Source: Gnetum montanum (lineage: Eukaryota > Streptophyta > Gnetopsida > Gnetales > Gnetaceae). From it: a DNA stretch of 64,000 bases. The notes under the pieces were generated by a model. That model had not been told where the DNA came from. It made no database searches and was given only the letters and a program-made list of their open reading frames with translations. The stretch is taken from assembly GCA_015680685.1 (NCBI GenBank), contig MNCI01007658.1, positions 80,502-144,501 on the forward strand. The letters run 5' to 3'. The position numbers and the translations under genes are program-made. This document shows positions 12,069 to 23,851 of this stretch, piece by piece (position 1 is the first letter of the stretch; the number at the start of each line of letters is the position of its first letter).

Positions 12069-12749
12069 ATTTTAACAACTAATTTAGAAAAAATCATTAA
12101 CTATTCTCTAACTAGTCTTAACATAAGCATCTGATCCCACTTTCCATACACATCTTGAACCCACATATCCACTACTAGGTTACCAAGCAATAATGCTGCT
12201 AGGATTACCAAGAGAATATGTGTTTATGCTTGAAGTGGTCATACTTATGTGTTTAATCTATTTAGCTTAATTAGTTAACTGATTCCTTGAATTCTAATTT
12301 AACTTAATTAATGGCATAATTAATGAAAATAATAAATGAATAAATAAATCATTAATCTATTCTAAGTTCTACAAGGTTTAATCAAAAGGCTCATCTTTAT
12401 TGCTGTACACACTGGTGTGGTTCAAGTATAATAGTGCTCGGATAAAGATCAGTATACTTTCTGACTCATGCTACAAGCCCTCATAGAAATATTTTAACTC
12501 TCAAATGGACAAACTACAAGAGCTTTGCTACTACTATGACTTCTATCTTTCAAAAACATGGCTGGGAGCTTGTATTTATAGTTTTTGCTAGATTACTATG
12601 TCAATGGGGCCCCATTGACATGGCAATTGCTACATCAACATGTCCCCATCGATAGGGAAACACCATGTAAATAGGGCCCCATCAATGAGGGTCCACTGAT
12701 AAGGCCACATCAATGAGGGCCCATTAACATAACACTTTTACACTCATCA
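12069..12749 (-). repeat. 5' LTR of element B, truncated
   Basis: About 680 bp matching 3470-4150. On the minus strand it carries a TATAAATA box (within 12567-12580), consistent with promoter function in that direction. The last roughly 100 bp of the LTR, as judged from the copy at 3372-3470, is missing and replaced by the tandem array, so the primer-binding site is also lost. Confidence 0.65.
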
Positions 12750-14250
12750 CTCACCCATGAGTTTAGTTGTGGGGAAGATGCCTTATCCTAATTTAAGAAT
12801 TAATAACTACTTTTCTAATTTTTTTTGTTTTACAATTCTTTTACTTTTTCACATTCTTTAATACTTTTTTTTCCTCAATCTTTCATATTATTTTACATTT
12901 TCAATTCTTTTAACATTTTTTATTTTTTACACTTTTTCACAATTCTTAATATCTTTTTCATTTCTTTCATACTTTGTTTTCAAACGTTTTAAAAATAATT
13001 TTGATTACTAATAAGACACATTGAATAAAGGCAAGATGTAGTCCAATAAGGTAAAAATTTCTTTATGTTATAGAGTCATAAGAGACTAATTATTTGAACA
13101 ATGAGCCCACATCATCCATCCATCCATTCCATTAATAAGAGGTTCTTACCATGTCCATAATTATTCTTTTCCATTAGACAATTAAGAATAAACCTATGAT
13201 CATTATGCCTAGAGCAAAAAGTGAAGAACCAAGAGGAAATGTAAAGGATGTGACATCAAGGGGATTTGTGGATTCTTTTGGATTACTATTCTAAGTTCTA
13301 GCATGTTGCTAAGGTTGTATTATATCCTTGTAGATCTAATGAAAAATGGAAGCAAGAGTAAAATAAGTACTACCTAAAACTTTTGATACAAGTAAAAATG
13401 AAAGAGCACAAAGTAAATTTTTTGGGGTTCCACTAGAAAGACATATTACCCATGCCTAAAGGTAGGTGGCTTTTCAAAAATAAAAATAAAATGTCATGAA
13501 TAAAACTTCTTCCTTGGACAATACACCAAGTGACAATACTCCTTGCAACATTGATAGTCTTACGATTGTAATTTCAAGAGATGACATAATGTGATGTCAT
13601 TGAAATTTGGTTTAGACTTGGCTTGAATCTTAAATAGAAAGACTAATGGTTACTTTACCCACTAATAAAACACAATAATTCATAATGCCTATGGTAAGAC
13701 ACCTCACTTCTTCATTTCTACAATCCCTTTTATGTCCATCTCATCTCACTATTTGAATAGTCATGACTTGTGGTTTTGTGTAACATAGATTTATTTTTTG
13801 AATTTGGTGCTACTAAAATATGTGTTTTTCTAAATAGGTATGCATTACATTCAACTTCTTACGTGCCTAAGGACACTTCTAGGCATGGTTATACAAGGGC
13901 ATTAAGGGGTGAAGCCTTCTTTGGGGAGGACCCACTTGTATAACTATTGTATCTTATACTTGCTAAGTAATTCCACATCATCTTGAACCTTCCAAACATC
14001 AATAAATACCTCCATATCATTTACACTATCCATACTAAAAACATGAAATCATTACCCTTCTTAACCACCTAATGAACTTTCATAGCCTAATATTCTTTAT
14101 TTATGAACTTCCAATAATGATTTTCTAACAAAAATATGCATATTCCATCATCCAAATCCTTTGAGCCATCTTAACATCTTCTAAACATTTAAAAGAATTA
14201 ATTTTCTTCATGAAACCCTCATGAAAAGAAAAATTTCTAGGGCTCCAATA
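12750..14250 (+). repeat. Conserved non-coding block, copy in element A
   Basis: It starts with ctcacccatgagtttagttg, equivalent to ctcagtcatgggggag at 24228 in D. A T-rich stretch follows, then words such as catccatccatcca and ggcattaaggggtgaag...ggggaggacccactt that recur in D at 24570-25430 and inverted in B. No ORF is recognised. It is the right-hand continuation of element A beyond the B insertion. Confidence 0.6.
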
Positions 14251-14879
14251 TGGAGTCACTGATATTGAATTCCTAATGTCAAGTCCCCAATATTAGATCC
14301 CATAAAACCTATCTATACACAGGGACTTAGAAATTTTTTTTCATGATTTTTCATTTGTCCCAAGGAAAATGTTTTGCATTTTTTTTTTCCAATTTGAGCT
14401 CTGACCTCATAACTTTCCCAAGTCATAACTCAACCATCATGTCTTTGATTTTCATGATTTTCAAACATATTTGATCACAAAGTGCTCAACATAGTCATGG
14501 TGGGGGGGTTCTTAATGAGGAATATCTAAGGAAATTTTTCAAAAAATTCTAATGCCTAGAAGGTATTTTAAGGGTAATTATGAAGTGAAAGTTGAAATTT
14601 TTAAAGAATAACCACACATATTAATGTCAAAACATAATGAGTCATACCTAATGATCTTAAGGAACCATAATCATCATGATGAGTCATACATAATGACAAA
14701 ATGAATAACTGTGAGGAATTATAGGAATCCTAATGCTTATGGGGATACCTTTTACAAAACTTTTCTAACTCTACAATCATCTACTAAGAACTTAATGAAA
14801 CTAAGCATATGAGTAAGGTATGAAACTATTAAGAATAAATGTGAATACCTTAGTATTTTTTAATTCTTAATGATTGTAG
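14250..14879 (+). other. Element A interior, no gene recognised
   Basis: AT-rich. A word shared with the 3' LTR of A (caatattagatccc at about 14289 and 17870) raises the possibility of an LTR-derived duplication, but the similarity does not extend far enough to call one. Confidence 0.35.
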
Positions 14880-17640
14880 ATAGCCCCAAAGAGAGGAGCA
14901 TAAGGAGGACCCTCATAAGAAGCAAGTAAATGACCAAGAGACCAAGGTAGAGACCAAACTGGAGTTTAAGAATTGGAACATATGTAGGAATCCTAATCAT
15001 TCAACATTCATCAAGACACTCTTGCTATGGGAAAATTTGTCTAAGAAGAGGTAGAAGAGTCATAAGTTCTAAGAAAATGCCTCATGTTGTCATAGGACTA
15101 CCTTCATGCCATCCAAGAAAGATCCATCCTAACCATAGTCATTGTGGAAATGAACTTTGGCTTGTCTATGGAATTTGTTCTTGAAGTAGTAAGGATGCAA
15201 CTCCAAGTGTCATCACTATGGTTGATACTGTAACAGAATGGTGGATGGTATCTTGAAGAGACTTATCAGTTTCGACACAACAAAGAAGATGAAACTACTA
15301 TCAACATTGGAGGAGTCTCAATTTCATTCTTGATCAAGGCATTTGCAGAAGCTCTAAATATACCCAATGAAGGGAAAAGGTTAGCACATCTATCCATCTA
15401 ATTTAATCCTAAAACCAGAAAGCTATGGTTGAAACGGTCTTAGGGAAAAGAAGATAAGGGCTATAATGAACTAAATCTAGAATAAAGAATATACTTTAAA
15501 ATTGGCACTTATCACCTATTCCCAAAAAAAAGACTCAATCGACAATCAATTTTTGTGGGTAGAGGTAGTGCAATCTTGATGGACAAATACAATGCTAACC
15601 TCACACAACTATACTTCATGAAAATACAAAGGTGATTTGAAGAAAGAAAGGTAGGGAAGTTAACACTTCCATTATCTTGCCTTATCCTGAAGCTATGCAA
15701 GTGAGCCAAAATCCTAGAATACACCAATAAAGTTCCCAAGAGAGCCTAAGATGCTTCATATGCTAAGTTGCTCAAACCAGTACCATCAAGGAAAGACCAT
15801 GTTGAGGAATAAGAGCAAGAACAAGAATAAGAGAAACAATAAGAGCAACAACAACAAGCAAGGCCCAATGGATAATAACAACAAGAACAACAAGTTCCAC
15901 CACCACTATAGCAAGATTATAGACCATCAATGAGCCATCTATAGCAAATTGCAAAAATAATCAACTAAGGAATAAGCATGGAGGCCAATCTATACAAATT
16001 CATTGAAAATGACATCAGATCCATAGTTTCAATCGATCCAGCAAGTTGGTAGATTTCATCATAGTTAGGAGGAGAGGTACAATGGTCACAATAGATATCT
16101 AGGAATGTTGCATCATTTCAAGTGGTGCTAGAAATTGGAGAAGAAGTCATAGTAGTGGTAATCCATCATCAAGATGTAGTACGAGTAGTAGAGGTGATCA
16201 TCAATCACATCAAGGAATCCTTCAATGTACGTATTGTACCACCAGTGGATCTAACTAGAGCCAAAGATGCTCAAATGTTAACCAAACCTCAATGACTCAT
16301 GCTAATCATGAGGATGTGCTCGATATACTACTATAGGTTGGACAATTCATGATAACACTTTTCAACATCCCCAAAAATATCACTATAGTATAGTCTGAGC
16401 TCATCACCATCAAAAGAAAATTGGTCATGGAAGAGACTAGGTTGGAGCATGCAAAAGCAGAAATTCTAAAACTACAAGAAGAGCTCATAGCCCTAAGAGC
16501 TAAATGAAGAGATCCTACACAATTCATTGTGCCCAACCAAATTGAATAACTCATAATAGAGTAGATCAGCAACTTGATTAATCAAAATAAATTGTTGGCA
16601 ACTGAGAAGAAGAAAGTGATATGGAATGCCTCTATAGCTAAAGCATAGAAATAAGCATATGTGAAGGCACTTACCATAGTAAAAGAACAAAAACAAACAA
16701 CTTGCTGCTAATAACATGAGGTTGACTAATGTAGAAAAGTAGAAAAAAATATTAGAGGAGAGCATCCACTAGTTAAGGAAACAACTAGTAAGGATCAACT
16801 AAGATATGAGCCACCTTGCAAGAGAAAATAAAATCCTCTGTATGGAGGAGGTATGCATCATTCAATAAAAATTAGCCATTGAAATCAATGAATGGAAAAA
16901 TAAGAAAAGGAAATATGAGAGGCTCAAGGAACACTTCTATGACCAAGTGGATATGTACAAGTAGATAAATAAGAAAGAAATCTAGATGGAAAAGGCCAAA
17001 ATTAACTTAATTTCAACACAAAATCCTAACTAGCAACCCATATTGGATAGTTATGTCATTTCCACCAAGCAGAAGTGAAAAATAAAGACCTATAAATAGA
17101 GAACCTGAAAGAGTAAATGGGGTTAGCTAACCTCCATTAACGTGCCTATGTTAATAGTAGGTAGGCCCAAAATTGAGCTAAAACAATTAGTGGCCAAATA
17201 TGCATTGTACGAGAAAGAGTTTGCAGATCCTAAGGATTCCTGGTAGAAAATCCAAGTGAAAAACTCTAAACTAGAAGTAGTAAAGGCCAGTCACCATGGG
17301 TAGAAAGTTGTAGTAGCAAATCTAGCCAAAATATTGATAGACTACTATGAATTATGAGAGAAGGCTAGAGTGTTTGAAGAGGAGAGGAGATAGTTTGCAA
17401 CTTTGTATGTCAAAGCAAACTAGATGTTTCCATAGCTATCATATCCATGGAATGTGTTGATTTCATCAAACATTGGTTCATCAACAAGTATAGTTCACCA
17501 TCCTAGAATGGAAGAAGAAAAGCTTCAAGTGCTCCTGAATTGATACAAATTTTAGAAGCCTAATGATAAGGGGAAGCAACCAATGGAAGAGCCACCACCA
17601 CCTAGAACAACATAAGGCTACATCCAGCTTTGCCAAATTT
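14880..17640 (+). pseudogene. 3' ORF (env position) of element A
   Basis: This broken ORF is homologous in position and N-terminal sequence to the 3' ORF of element B. The likely start is now ATA (14880) followed by APKRGA, where B has ATG and MAPKGKH. The central part (15240-15750) includes NIGGVSISFLIKAFAEALNI and, later, LPLSCLILKLCK, the latter matching LLFPCLIRKLC of B. A Gln-rich tract follows (15800-15960), and then a long Glu/Lys/Leu-rich, probably coiled-coil region (16400-17500). Near the end it has KGKQPMEEPPPP. It is disrupted by dozens of stops, largely TAG. Family function is unknown, and calling it env-like rests only on position. Confidence 0.55.
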
Positions 17641-17802
17641 TGGTTTTTTTTTTGTAAAGTTGTCATGATTTGTGTAATTTTTGTAAAATCCATTATGGAA
17701 TTAGAGAGTCATGTATATAGTGGTTAGTGTCATGTGAATATACCTTTCAATTTTGTAAGGAACACCATCGTCATTTTTTTTAACTTGAGGACAAGTTTTC
17801 AA
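17641..17802 (+). other. Short spacer before polypurine tract, element A
   Basis: T-rich spacer between the end of the 3' ORF and the polypurine tract; no feature recognised. Confidence 0.4.
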
Positions 17803-17817
17803 TCAATCATGGGGGTA
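17803..17817 (+). other. Polypurine tract of element A
   Basis: The sequence aatcatgggggta directly precedes the LTR start TGA at 17818. The longer context, ttgaggacaagttttcaatc, parallels aaggatgagttttcattc of element D. Confidence 0.7.
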
Positions 17818-18723
17818 TGAAAAATCCAAATTTTGATCGACTATGATATTCAACATCCAATATCAGAGCCACAATATTAGATCCCTAATATCGAGGCATA
17901 AGCTATGATGTCACCTATCCTATATCACAAACATGTGTAAGCCTATAAATATGACACTTAGGTACATAGTCTAGCAATAGTTTTCATTCAAACATAGCAA
18001 AATTATGTTAGTTTGTTTTAGTAATTTTAGCACTTAGCACTTAGGATTGTATTCCTGTAGTATGATGTTAAGTGATTAAATAGAGTCTTTATTTGAGTGA
18101 AATGTACTTGGACACATTTCATACATGGAAATACAGATTGAAATTACTTTTCATCATAGTAACATCACTAAGATTTCTTTACTATCTACTTAGCATAATG
18201 TTTACTGTTTTTACCTAGCTTACTGATTACTACTTTCTTAGTTACTATTTACTTTCACATGAAATTTACTCTTGTTATTAAGTAGAATGGATATGATTGA
18301 TTCCAAGGGTTAAGTGTGATCATTTGGTAACATAGTAGTATTATCTCTTGGTTCACCTAATAGTAGAATACTTGGTAATGCCAGTAACAATTGCATGAAT
18401 CTAAGACATGTTCGAAGAATTAAGAATAGATGTCCATTGCCTAGGCTAGATTAGATTTGTTTACTGTTATGTAGATTTAGAAACCACTACATTAACCTTA
18501 TGTTACATAGGAGTAACATAGGCCATACAACATTAGTATCATACACCTCACCATGAATTAAACCATACACATGATTTTAATAGCTCATGTGGGAAGACAA
18601 TGATCATGAACTCTAACCAATTACTAGCATAATTACATTGCCTTGTCCACAAAATTTGACCAAGCTATGTGTGAACACTGGTAACTTGTATGGTTAGGTG
18701 TTGGACTACTCCAGTGCTCATCA
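17818..18723 (+). repeat. 3' LTR of element A
   Basis: 906 bp, close to the 914 bp LTR of element D. It ends with CTCATCA and has a TATAAATA box at 17944-17951, about 126 bp from the start (116 bp in D). The start TGATGAG has decayed to TGAAAAA. The region before the TATA box holds several decayed GATATC-like words, matching the palindrome cluster of D. Confidence 0.75.
17944..17951 (+). promoter_or_regulatory. TATA box in LTR of element A
   Basis: Perfect TATAAATA in the LTR of A, aligned with the box at 21076-21083 of element D. Confidence 0.6.
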
Positions 18724-19399
18724 AATAGCATGTCTCTACTTTATTTTAATAGTAATATTTTCTCTCCTTGTATCCACTAACATAATATGATCTATAAATA
18801 GCATATACCAAGAGATTTCATCATGTATTTCCTTTGTAAATACATCCATATTAGTGGCAACTTATAATGACCTAATATGAAAATTAAAAGTACCTTAATT
18901 TTTCTTTAAAGATAATAATTTAAATATTTAATCATGTAAAGCCAACTTAAAATATCATTAGAGCATATCATTTAATTCATACTCAGTGTTACTCATGTAA
19001 TTCATTTGATATCAATGTATATTTCACATAGACATTAATAAAATTAAGACAATTTACATACTTTATAAGATTTTCTAAAGTTAATAGATCATTCTTTTTT
19101 ATAACAATGATAGGACAAAAAAACTTAACCTTTTTCTTACTTTTCTTAGTAAGTAAGAATTTAAAGAATTTTTTTATAGAAAAATTAATTTTATGTATTC
19201 AAAACTTATAAGATCCAATAAATAATGGTAAGATACACAAGCATTAAATGTTTTAAAGTTGAATACATACAAAACGATATAAACCCTAATAGAAAATTAG
19301 TTTACTACTTTAGTTTAATAAATTAGAACATTAACATTTTTTATTACTTTTATGAGAACCAAGGAAATAAAAAGAATGAGAATTGATTTACAAGTTATT
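18724..19399. other. AT-rich flank, nothing recognised
   Basis: No ORF above background, no LTR ends and no clear repeat were seen in this stretch. Confidence 0.4.
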
Positions 19400-20180
19400 C
19401 AAAACTCAAAATTATAGGTATAAAGATTTTCACCATATTAGATGCATTAAATTAGATTATGAAATGATTTTTTTCAAGCAAGGAAACTTTGGAGCAATGA
19501 AAAGCCTATTTTCAAGGGCTACTTAATAAAAAAATTTTAAAAGAAGATAAAAATATTAAATCAAATATGGAAATGACAAACTATGTATAATCATATTAAG
19601 TGAAAAAATTCCTTATAGAGATGAAGAATGGTAAAATAATAGGACCAAATTATATCCTTATACAAGTATGAAAGTCTAATCCAAGATATGAAATTGAAAT
19701 TGAAACTAAAGATAAAACTAAAACCAAAAATTTTACATTTGTCCATTGAGATACTTTAGATCTATTAGACTAGTTTGAAGATTTCTTCTATAGAGATTTT
19801 TAAAATTTATAACTCAATGCTCCCTAGTATAATAAAACCTATGTCCTGGGATTACAAGGCTAAGACATTGTGATCAATTAGTTAAAAATTTTATTTAATA
19901 ATATTTGAGAGAAGAGGAATACAAAAAATGATTGAAGAAGAAGCACTATAGTACCTATTTACAAGAACAAAGGAGGCTTCTAGAATTATAGGATCTATAG
20001 AGACATCAAGTTTATGAGTTACACCATGAAGTTATGAATAAGAGTTATAGAATAATGTTAAATGAAAAAATTAATTATTTTCTAGGATTAATTTGATTTT
20101 ATGCTTAGAAGATCATCTATAGAAGCTATCTTTTTTCTAAAATATTTGATGAGAAAACTTAACTACATCAATGCCAATTT
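19400..20180 (+). pseudogene. RTE-type LINE reverse transcriptase fragment
   Basis: Translation on + in shifting frames shows fragments typical of plant RTE LINEs. FHHIRCIKLD (about 19420) comes first, then PIYKNKGGF near 19955-19990, FMSYTMKL (about 20010) and FDFMLRRSSIEAIFFLKYLM (20095-20150). Known RTE proteins have PIYKNKGDIQ...NYRGIKLMSHTMKL...QFGFMPGRST at these places. The open frame is lost in many spots and the polymerase active-site part lies beyond the fragment's end. A SINE-like segment interrupts it (19690-19890). Confidence 0.7.
19690..19890 (-). repeat. Decayed SINE inside the RTE LINE
   Basis: By eye this aligns with 58310-58510. Both contain ttct(t)ttatagaaattttt, then tgct-ccta..., aacctat--cct-ggattacaaggctaagac and so on. 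It separates two parts of the LINE that would otherwise be contiguous. The B-box is mutated here but intact in the other copy. Confidence 0.45.
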
Positions 20181-20954
20181 CGAGCCTAAATGAGCAAGAA
20201 GGTATAACAACCCACCCTACCAAACATGGCTAGGATGAAGTGATGTCTAGGATCACCAACAATAATATAATGAAAGCATGAAAAATTAGAAATCTAACAA
20301 TACATGGGAAAACACTAAGAATAATCTATGTGATGTATATATTGCAATATCATATAGAATAAAAACTATACTATGATAGAAAACCAAGCATGCATCTTGC
20401 TAAATAACAACATATCTCTACATAAACTAGACACCTATACTAATCTCACTGTATACATACAACATATAAATCATATACGTGTAAGCACCACAAGAGTTAT
20501 GTGCATACCAAAAATCCCTCTCTTTAGCTCTCTCAATGATTTCTTGCAGCCATGGAGTTATCACCTATAAGTAAATAAATTCAGTATAAATCTAAGTGGG
20601 AAGCCTTTACACTTTCCCTACTAGATGACCAACAAGTATTGCAATGGAGGAGAAGAATGGTGTATAGAGTAACCTACATCAACAATCAATCTCACATGTG
20701 TTCTAAGCACCATATGCATACATAATACCACACACAGTACTAACAAAATCCATACTAAGGTAAATACTTAGTCAATACATAGTCATAGACATAACCACTA
20801 TCATGAATCACCAATCATATTTCCATGGCACCACTTTTCTACTATACATTCACATGCATTTCCACATTCATACTCATACATTTGTATTCACATAACATAA
20901 TCAAAAATCACATAGATCAACATGCTAATTAATCAATTCTAAAATACATTGATA
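20181..20954. other. AT-rich flank, nothing recognised
   Basis: Sequence between the LINE fragment and element D. No gene or repeat was recognised; one 65-codon frame on + has no motif. Confidence 0.4.
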
Positions 20955-20959
20955 ACTAT
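20955..20959. repeat. Target-site duplication ACTAT, left of element D
   Basis: ACTAT directly precedes the LTR start TGATGAG and recurs exactly at 27113-27117 after the LTR end CTCATCA. Confidence 0.85.
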
Positions 20960-20984
20960 TGATGAGACGCGAATTGCACAAGGC

Positions 20985-21062
20985 ATGATATCGCATCCCC
21001 TACGATATCGCATACACGATATCGCGTCGTTCCCTGTGATATCGTGTACCCGATATCGCGGT
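20985..21062. repeat. Cluster of GATATCG palindromic words in LTR U3
   Basis: Five GATATCG words occur in about 75 bp just upstream of the TATA box, most extended as (C)GATATCGC. The 3' LTR has the same cluster (26228-26296) with some copies mutated to AATATCG or GATATTA. The position upstream of the TATA box suggests a protein-binding array; that role is inference. Confidence 0.8.
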
Positions 21063-21075
21063 CCGTCGCCAAATC

Positions 21076-21083
21076 TATAAATA
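21076..21083 (+). promoter_or_regulatory. TATA box in 5' LTR of element D
   Basis: TATAAATA about 15 bp after the palindrome cluster. In the 3' LTR the same site reads TATCAATA (26312-26319). Confidence 0.65.
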
Positions 21084-21239
21084 AGAGGTGGCACTCCCCT
21101 TATTTGTAATCCTAGGCATAAAGTAACAAAGCTCTGGCGGATTGATTACCCCAAAGATAGAATATTTTCCATGTGCCCGCAGTAGGAGTCCCCCAAGTGA
21201 ATGGTTCTTTATTCGAGCAGTGTATGGTAATAAAGACAA

Positions 21240-21330
21240 ACTTTGTGGATAAAACTTGCAGTGCATGGATAGGTTTATTAATGTNAATTTGTGGATAAAA
21301 CTTGCAGTGCATGGATAGGTTTATTAATGT
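21240..21330. repeat. 43-bp duplication around a single N
   Basis: 21242-21284 and 21288-21330 are identical and separated only by naa-type filler containing the N at 21285. The 3' LTR has this segment once. This fits an uncollapsed overlap at a scaffold join, not biology. Confidence 0.75.
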
Positions 21331-21821
21331 TATTTATTTTTTTTCTAGTAACGCGGCATAAGTATGACTTGGTTACGAGCGTTGACAAACATGTATGGCT
21401 AGCCAAGGAATCGACTACTCATCACGATTAGATTCTCTCACCCTTACCTCCTAGATTGTGGGATAAGTACGACTTGATTACAAGCATCTACGGATGTGTA
21501 CGGCTAGTCAAGGAATCGGATGCTTGTCACACTTAGGCTAGTTAGGTGCCTCAATATGACCGCTTCGAGCACGTGCGTTACGTGTGGTAATCCCAATAAC
21601 GATTAGCATTTGGTAGCCACAGTTGCATAGTTCAGGGTGTGTACGGTGAGTGGGAACGGATGTTGATGCTAGGACTTAGTGCTGTAGTTAGANTGGGGAC
21701 TATGTGTTTGTACGCCAATTAGAACATTAGGAAATCTTTCACATCATTGTGAGCCTTAACGAACCTTTGGGTTAATTAGTTAAACAAGAACATATATAAC
21801 AGTGAATAGCACACCAATAAA

Positions 21822-23851
21822 ATGGCTTCTTCTCATAAGGTTAACTCACATAAGGATAACACAAAAGATAGTCAGCATCATACACATAACCTAGACCAGC
21901 CAAGTCCTAAATAGTATATGATAACTTATACTCATCCCGATGAGTATATCCCTGATTACACTTTTACTCTCCATCAGGATGAGCAGTTGCACTAGAGAGA
22001 TTTGTTTGGTAATATAGTTTTACCACCAGATCGATCTGTTCCAAACATGCTTTTCCGTGCCTTGGCACAGATTGGCATGCAGGAATTATTCGCTGAATAT
22101 GTTGCTAGAAGATATCATGTAAGGGATTATTATCCCACCGCTACCCAACGTATTCGGGACGAAAGGTAGGAGAGCCAACATTCATTGTTGAAGGGCAAGG
22201 TCCCCCATGTCCTTAGTGAAATAGGAGACGAGGAACCCCTCACAATGGGTTTCTTAGACAACAATGTTCCTCCTCCTCACAATAGTGAAGAGGTTAGGCA
22301 TCAGGGCCTTCGATCAACTATACATGCTACAGGCTCTTATCCCCGTGAGCACCAACTGTTCACGGTATGAACAACACTCACACTAAGGAAGGACACTTAG
22401 ATTGTTACAATGATCAAGGCCGAAGCAGCTGAAGAGAAGATAAGAAACATCGCCACGGTGATGGATCCCCTTCCTCTTCTCCTTTATCTCACCATTCACA
22501 CTCTCCTTCCACTTCTGGGTGCAACCATCGTAAGCACAATGGAAAGGGTAAAAGTAAGGAAGATGAAAGACCTCGATAGGAAGGTCGAGAGGAGTTAGGA
22601 TAAGGGCAAGGACATAGGGAGAGTAGGGAACCACCATGAAGACATCATAGACGTCATGACAGGGATGATCATGAAGAACCCCTACTCGTAAACCAAAGCA
22701 TGCTAGACATCACAGAGGCAGTTAGGATCCCCACAAGGCACTTAAAAGATAGTAGGATCAAGTGTTTGGACATAAATAATATCCCACTTTTTGAATGGGG
22801 ATACAACGCTGATCCTCAACATAATTTACAGGCATTCCACAATGCCTGTGCCTTGCAAAATCTAGATAATGAGTGGTAGAAGCTCAAGTTGTTCCCAAGG
22901 ACACTCACTAAAGAAGCAGAGAGCTAGTACCAGTCCTTAGAATCGAAAACCATCAGGAGGTGGAGTACGATGCTTGAACTGTTTAACAATAAATATCAAA
23001 CATACTCCAGGGTGTCCAATTTGCGTAAGGAAACAAGATGCTTATGAATCCTTGGATGCTGCCATGGCCCACTACTACACACTGCTACATCGTTGCCCAG
23101 GTCATGGGTACGCTAAGCTGGACCAACTTTGCCACATTGTGGATGGGCTAAGGAATGAAATGAGAAGAACTCTTGGGACTTACGCCCAAGGGAGACTTTC
23201 CCAACTGAGAGCCCATGAAGTTGAAAGTTTGTTGGAATAAGTAGCGCAAGAAGAGGGTGAGCTATGAAAGAGAGAAAGTGCGAAAGAATACAACTTCGAT
23301 CCCTCCCTTCGCAAGAAGGAAGTGAAATTCTATGATGAGGAGGATGAGTCACCACTCGAGGAGTTGGTGAATCAGAAAACCGTGCTGATCCAAAAGTTAA
23401 CAATCGAGGTATTGGCTAAGGTAGACCAAATGTGGGATTCCTTAGACTCAAGAATAGAAACAGTCTAAAAAATCAAAGGCAAAACCAAGTGGAGAAAGTT
23501 AAGCCCTGCACATAACAAGGGTAAGGCGAAAATTCCTATTTCCGATGAGGCTATAAATTCTGATTCAGAGAATGAGAGTGGATGTGAGGTTTACTATTAT
23601 GACCATACTAAGGGATGTTCTCCAATTATCTCGCATCTGCAAGAGTCTGGGGTGTATGCATTAAATCCAAGACTTAATCAATGGCAAACACCCCAAAGGT
23701 TACCTTACCCACAAGGTAACCCAAGGTAGTTCCACCAACCCTTAACATATTATCCAAGTGGAACACCTCCATAGCCCATTGGACAACATCAGCAGTGGCA
23801 ATACCCATAATCATGGGGGATGCCACTGCCAACACATCAATACCCTTACCG
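21822..23851 (+). pseudogene. gag of element D
   Basis: Starts with ATG at 21822 (MASSHKVNSHKDNTKDSQ). The same frame runs for more than 180 codons interrupted only by three TAG, at about 21914, 22002 and 22167, before the TGA at about 22368. After frame changes the capsid-like part reads DINNIPLFEWGYNADPQHN (22770 onward). An uninterrupted stretch at 22974-23240 contains LLHRCPGHGYAKLDQLCHIV. The Cys/His cluster of A appears here as CEVYYYDHTKGC, lacking the second Cys. It runs into the assembly gap, so the C-terminus and any protease cannot be judged. Confidence 0.75.

Larger units (their letters stand above)
3372..12749 (-). mobile_element. Athila-like element B inserted in element A
   Basis: This minus-strand element is bounded by two copies of one LTR family (3372-4150 and 12069-12749). 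Both outer right ends read CTCATCA on +, which is TGATGAG on the element's strand, as in element D. Reading 5' to 3' on minus there is a partial LTR, a tandem repeat array (12068-9245), the conserved non-coding block (about 8990-7860), an ORF in the env position (7245-4300), a polypurine tract (about 4166-4151) and the 3' LTR. There is no gag or pol, so it was non-autonomous. The flanks (acttg at 3367-3371, ctcac at 12750-12754) both align with ctcag of element D, consistent with a decayed target duplication. Confidence 0.65.
440..18723 (+). mobile_element. Athila-like gypsy element A, split by element B
   Basis: This is a decayed Ty3/gypsy element on +. Its left part (440-3371) holds gag and protease. 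Its right part (12750-18723) holds a long non-coding block, an ORF in the env position, a polypurine tract and the 3' LTR. The order gag, protease, spacer, 3' ORF, LTR is the Athila plan, but RT, RNase H and integrase are missing. The two parts are joined by comparison with element D, where the sequence at 24216-24260 spans the point at which A is broken. The LTR end CTCATCA (18717-18723) matches the end of the D LTR. Grouping the two halves as one element is inference from order, orientation and the D comparison. Confidence 0.7.
20960..21692 (+). repeat. 5' LTR of element D, 3' end missing
   Basis: Matches the 3' LTR from its start up to gttaga at about 26904. At 21693 a single N occurs, and the last roughly 200 bp present in the 3' LTR (26905-27112) are absent here. 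A 43-bp segment is present twice around another single N (21285). Both anomalies look like assembly joins. Confidence 0.8.

Noticed and set aside
14223-14320. 5' LTR of element A at about 14223
   Set aside because: It shares only a few words (caatattagatccc, TGAAAA) with the 3' LTR; no extended alignment was found.
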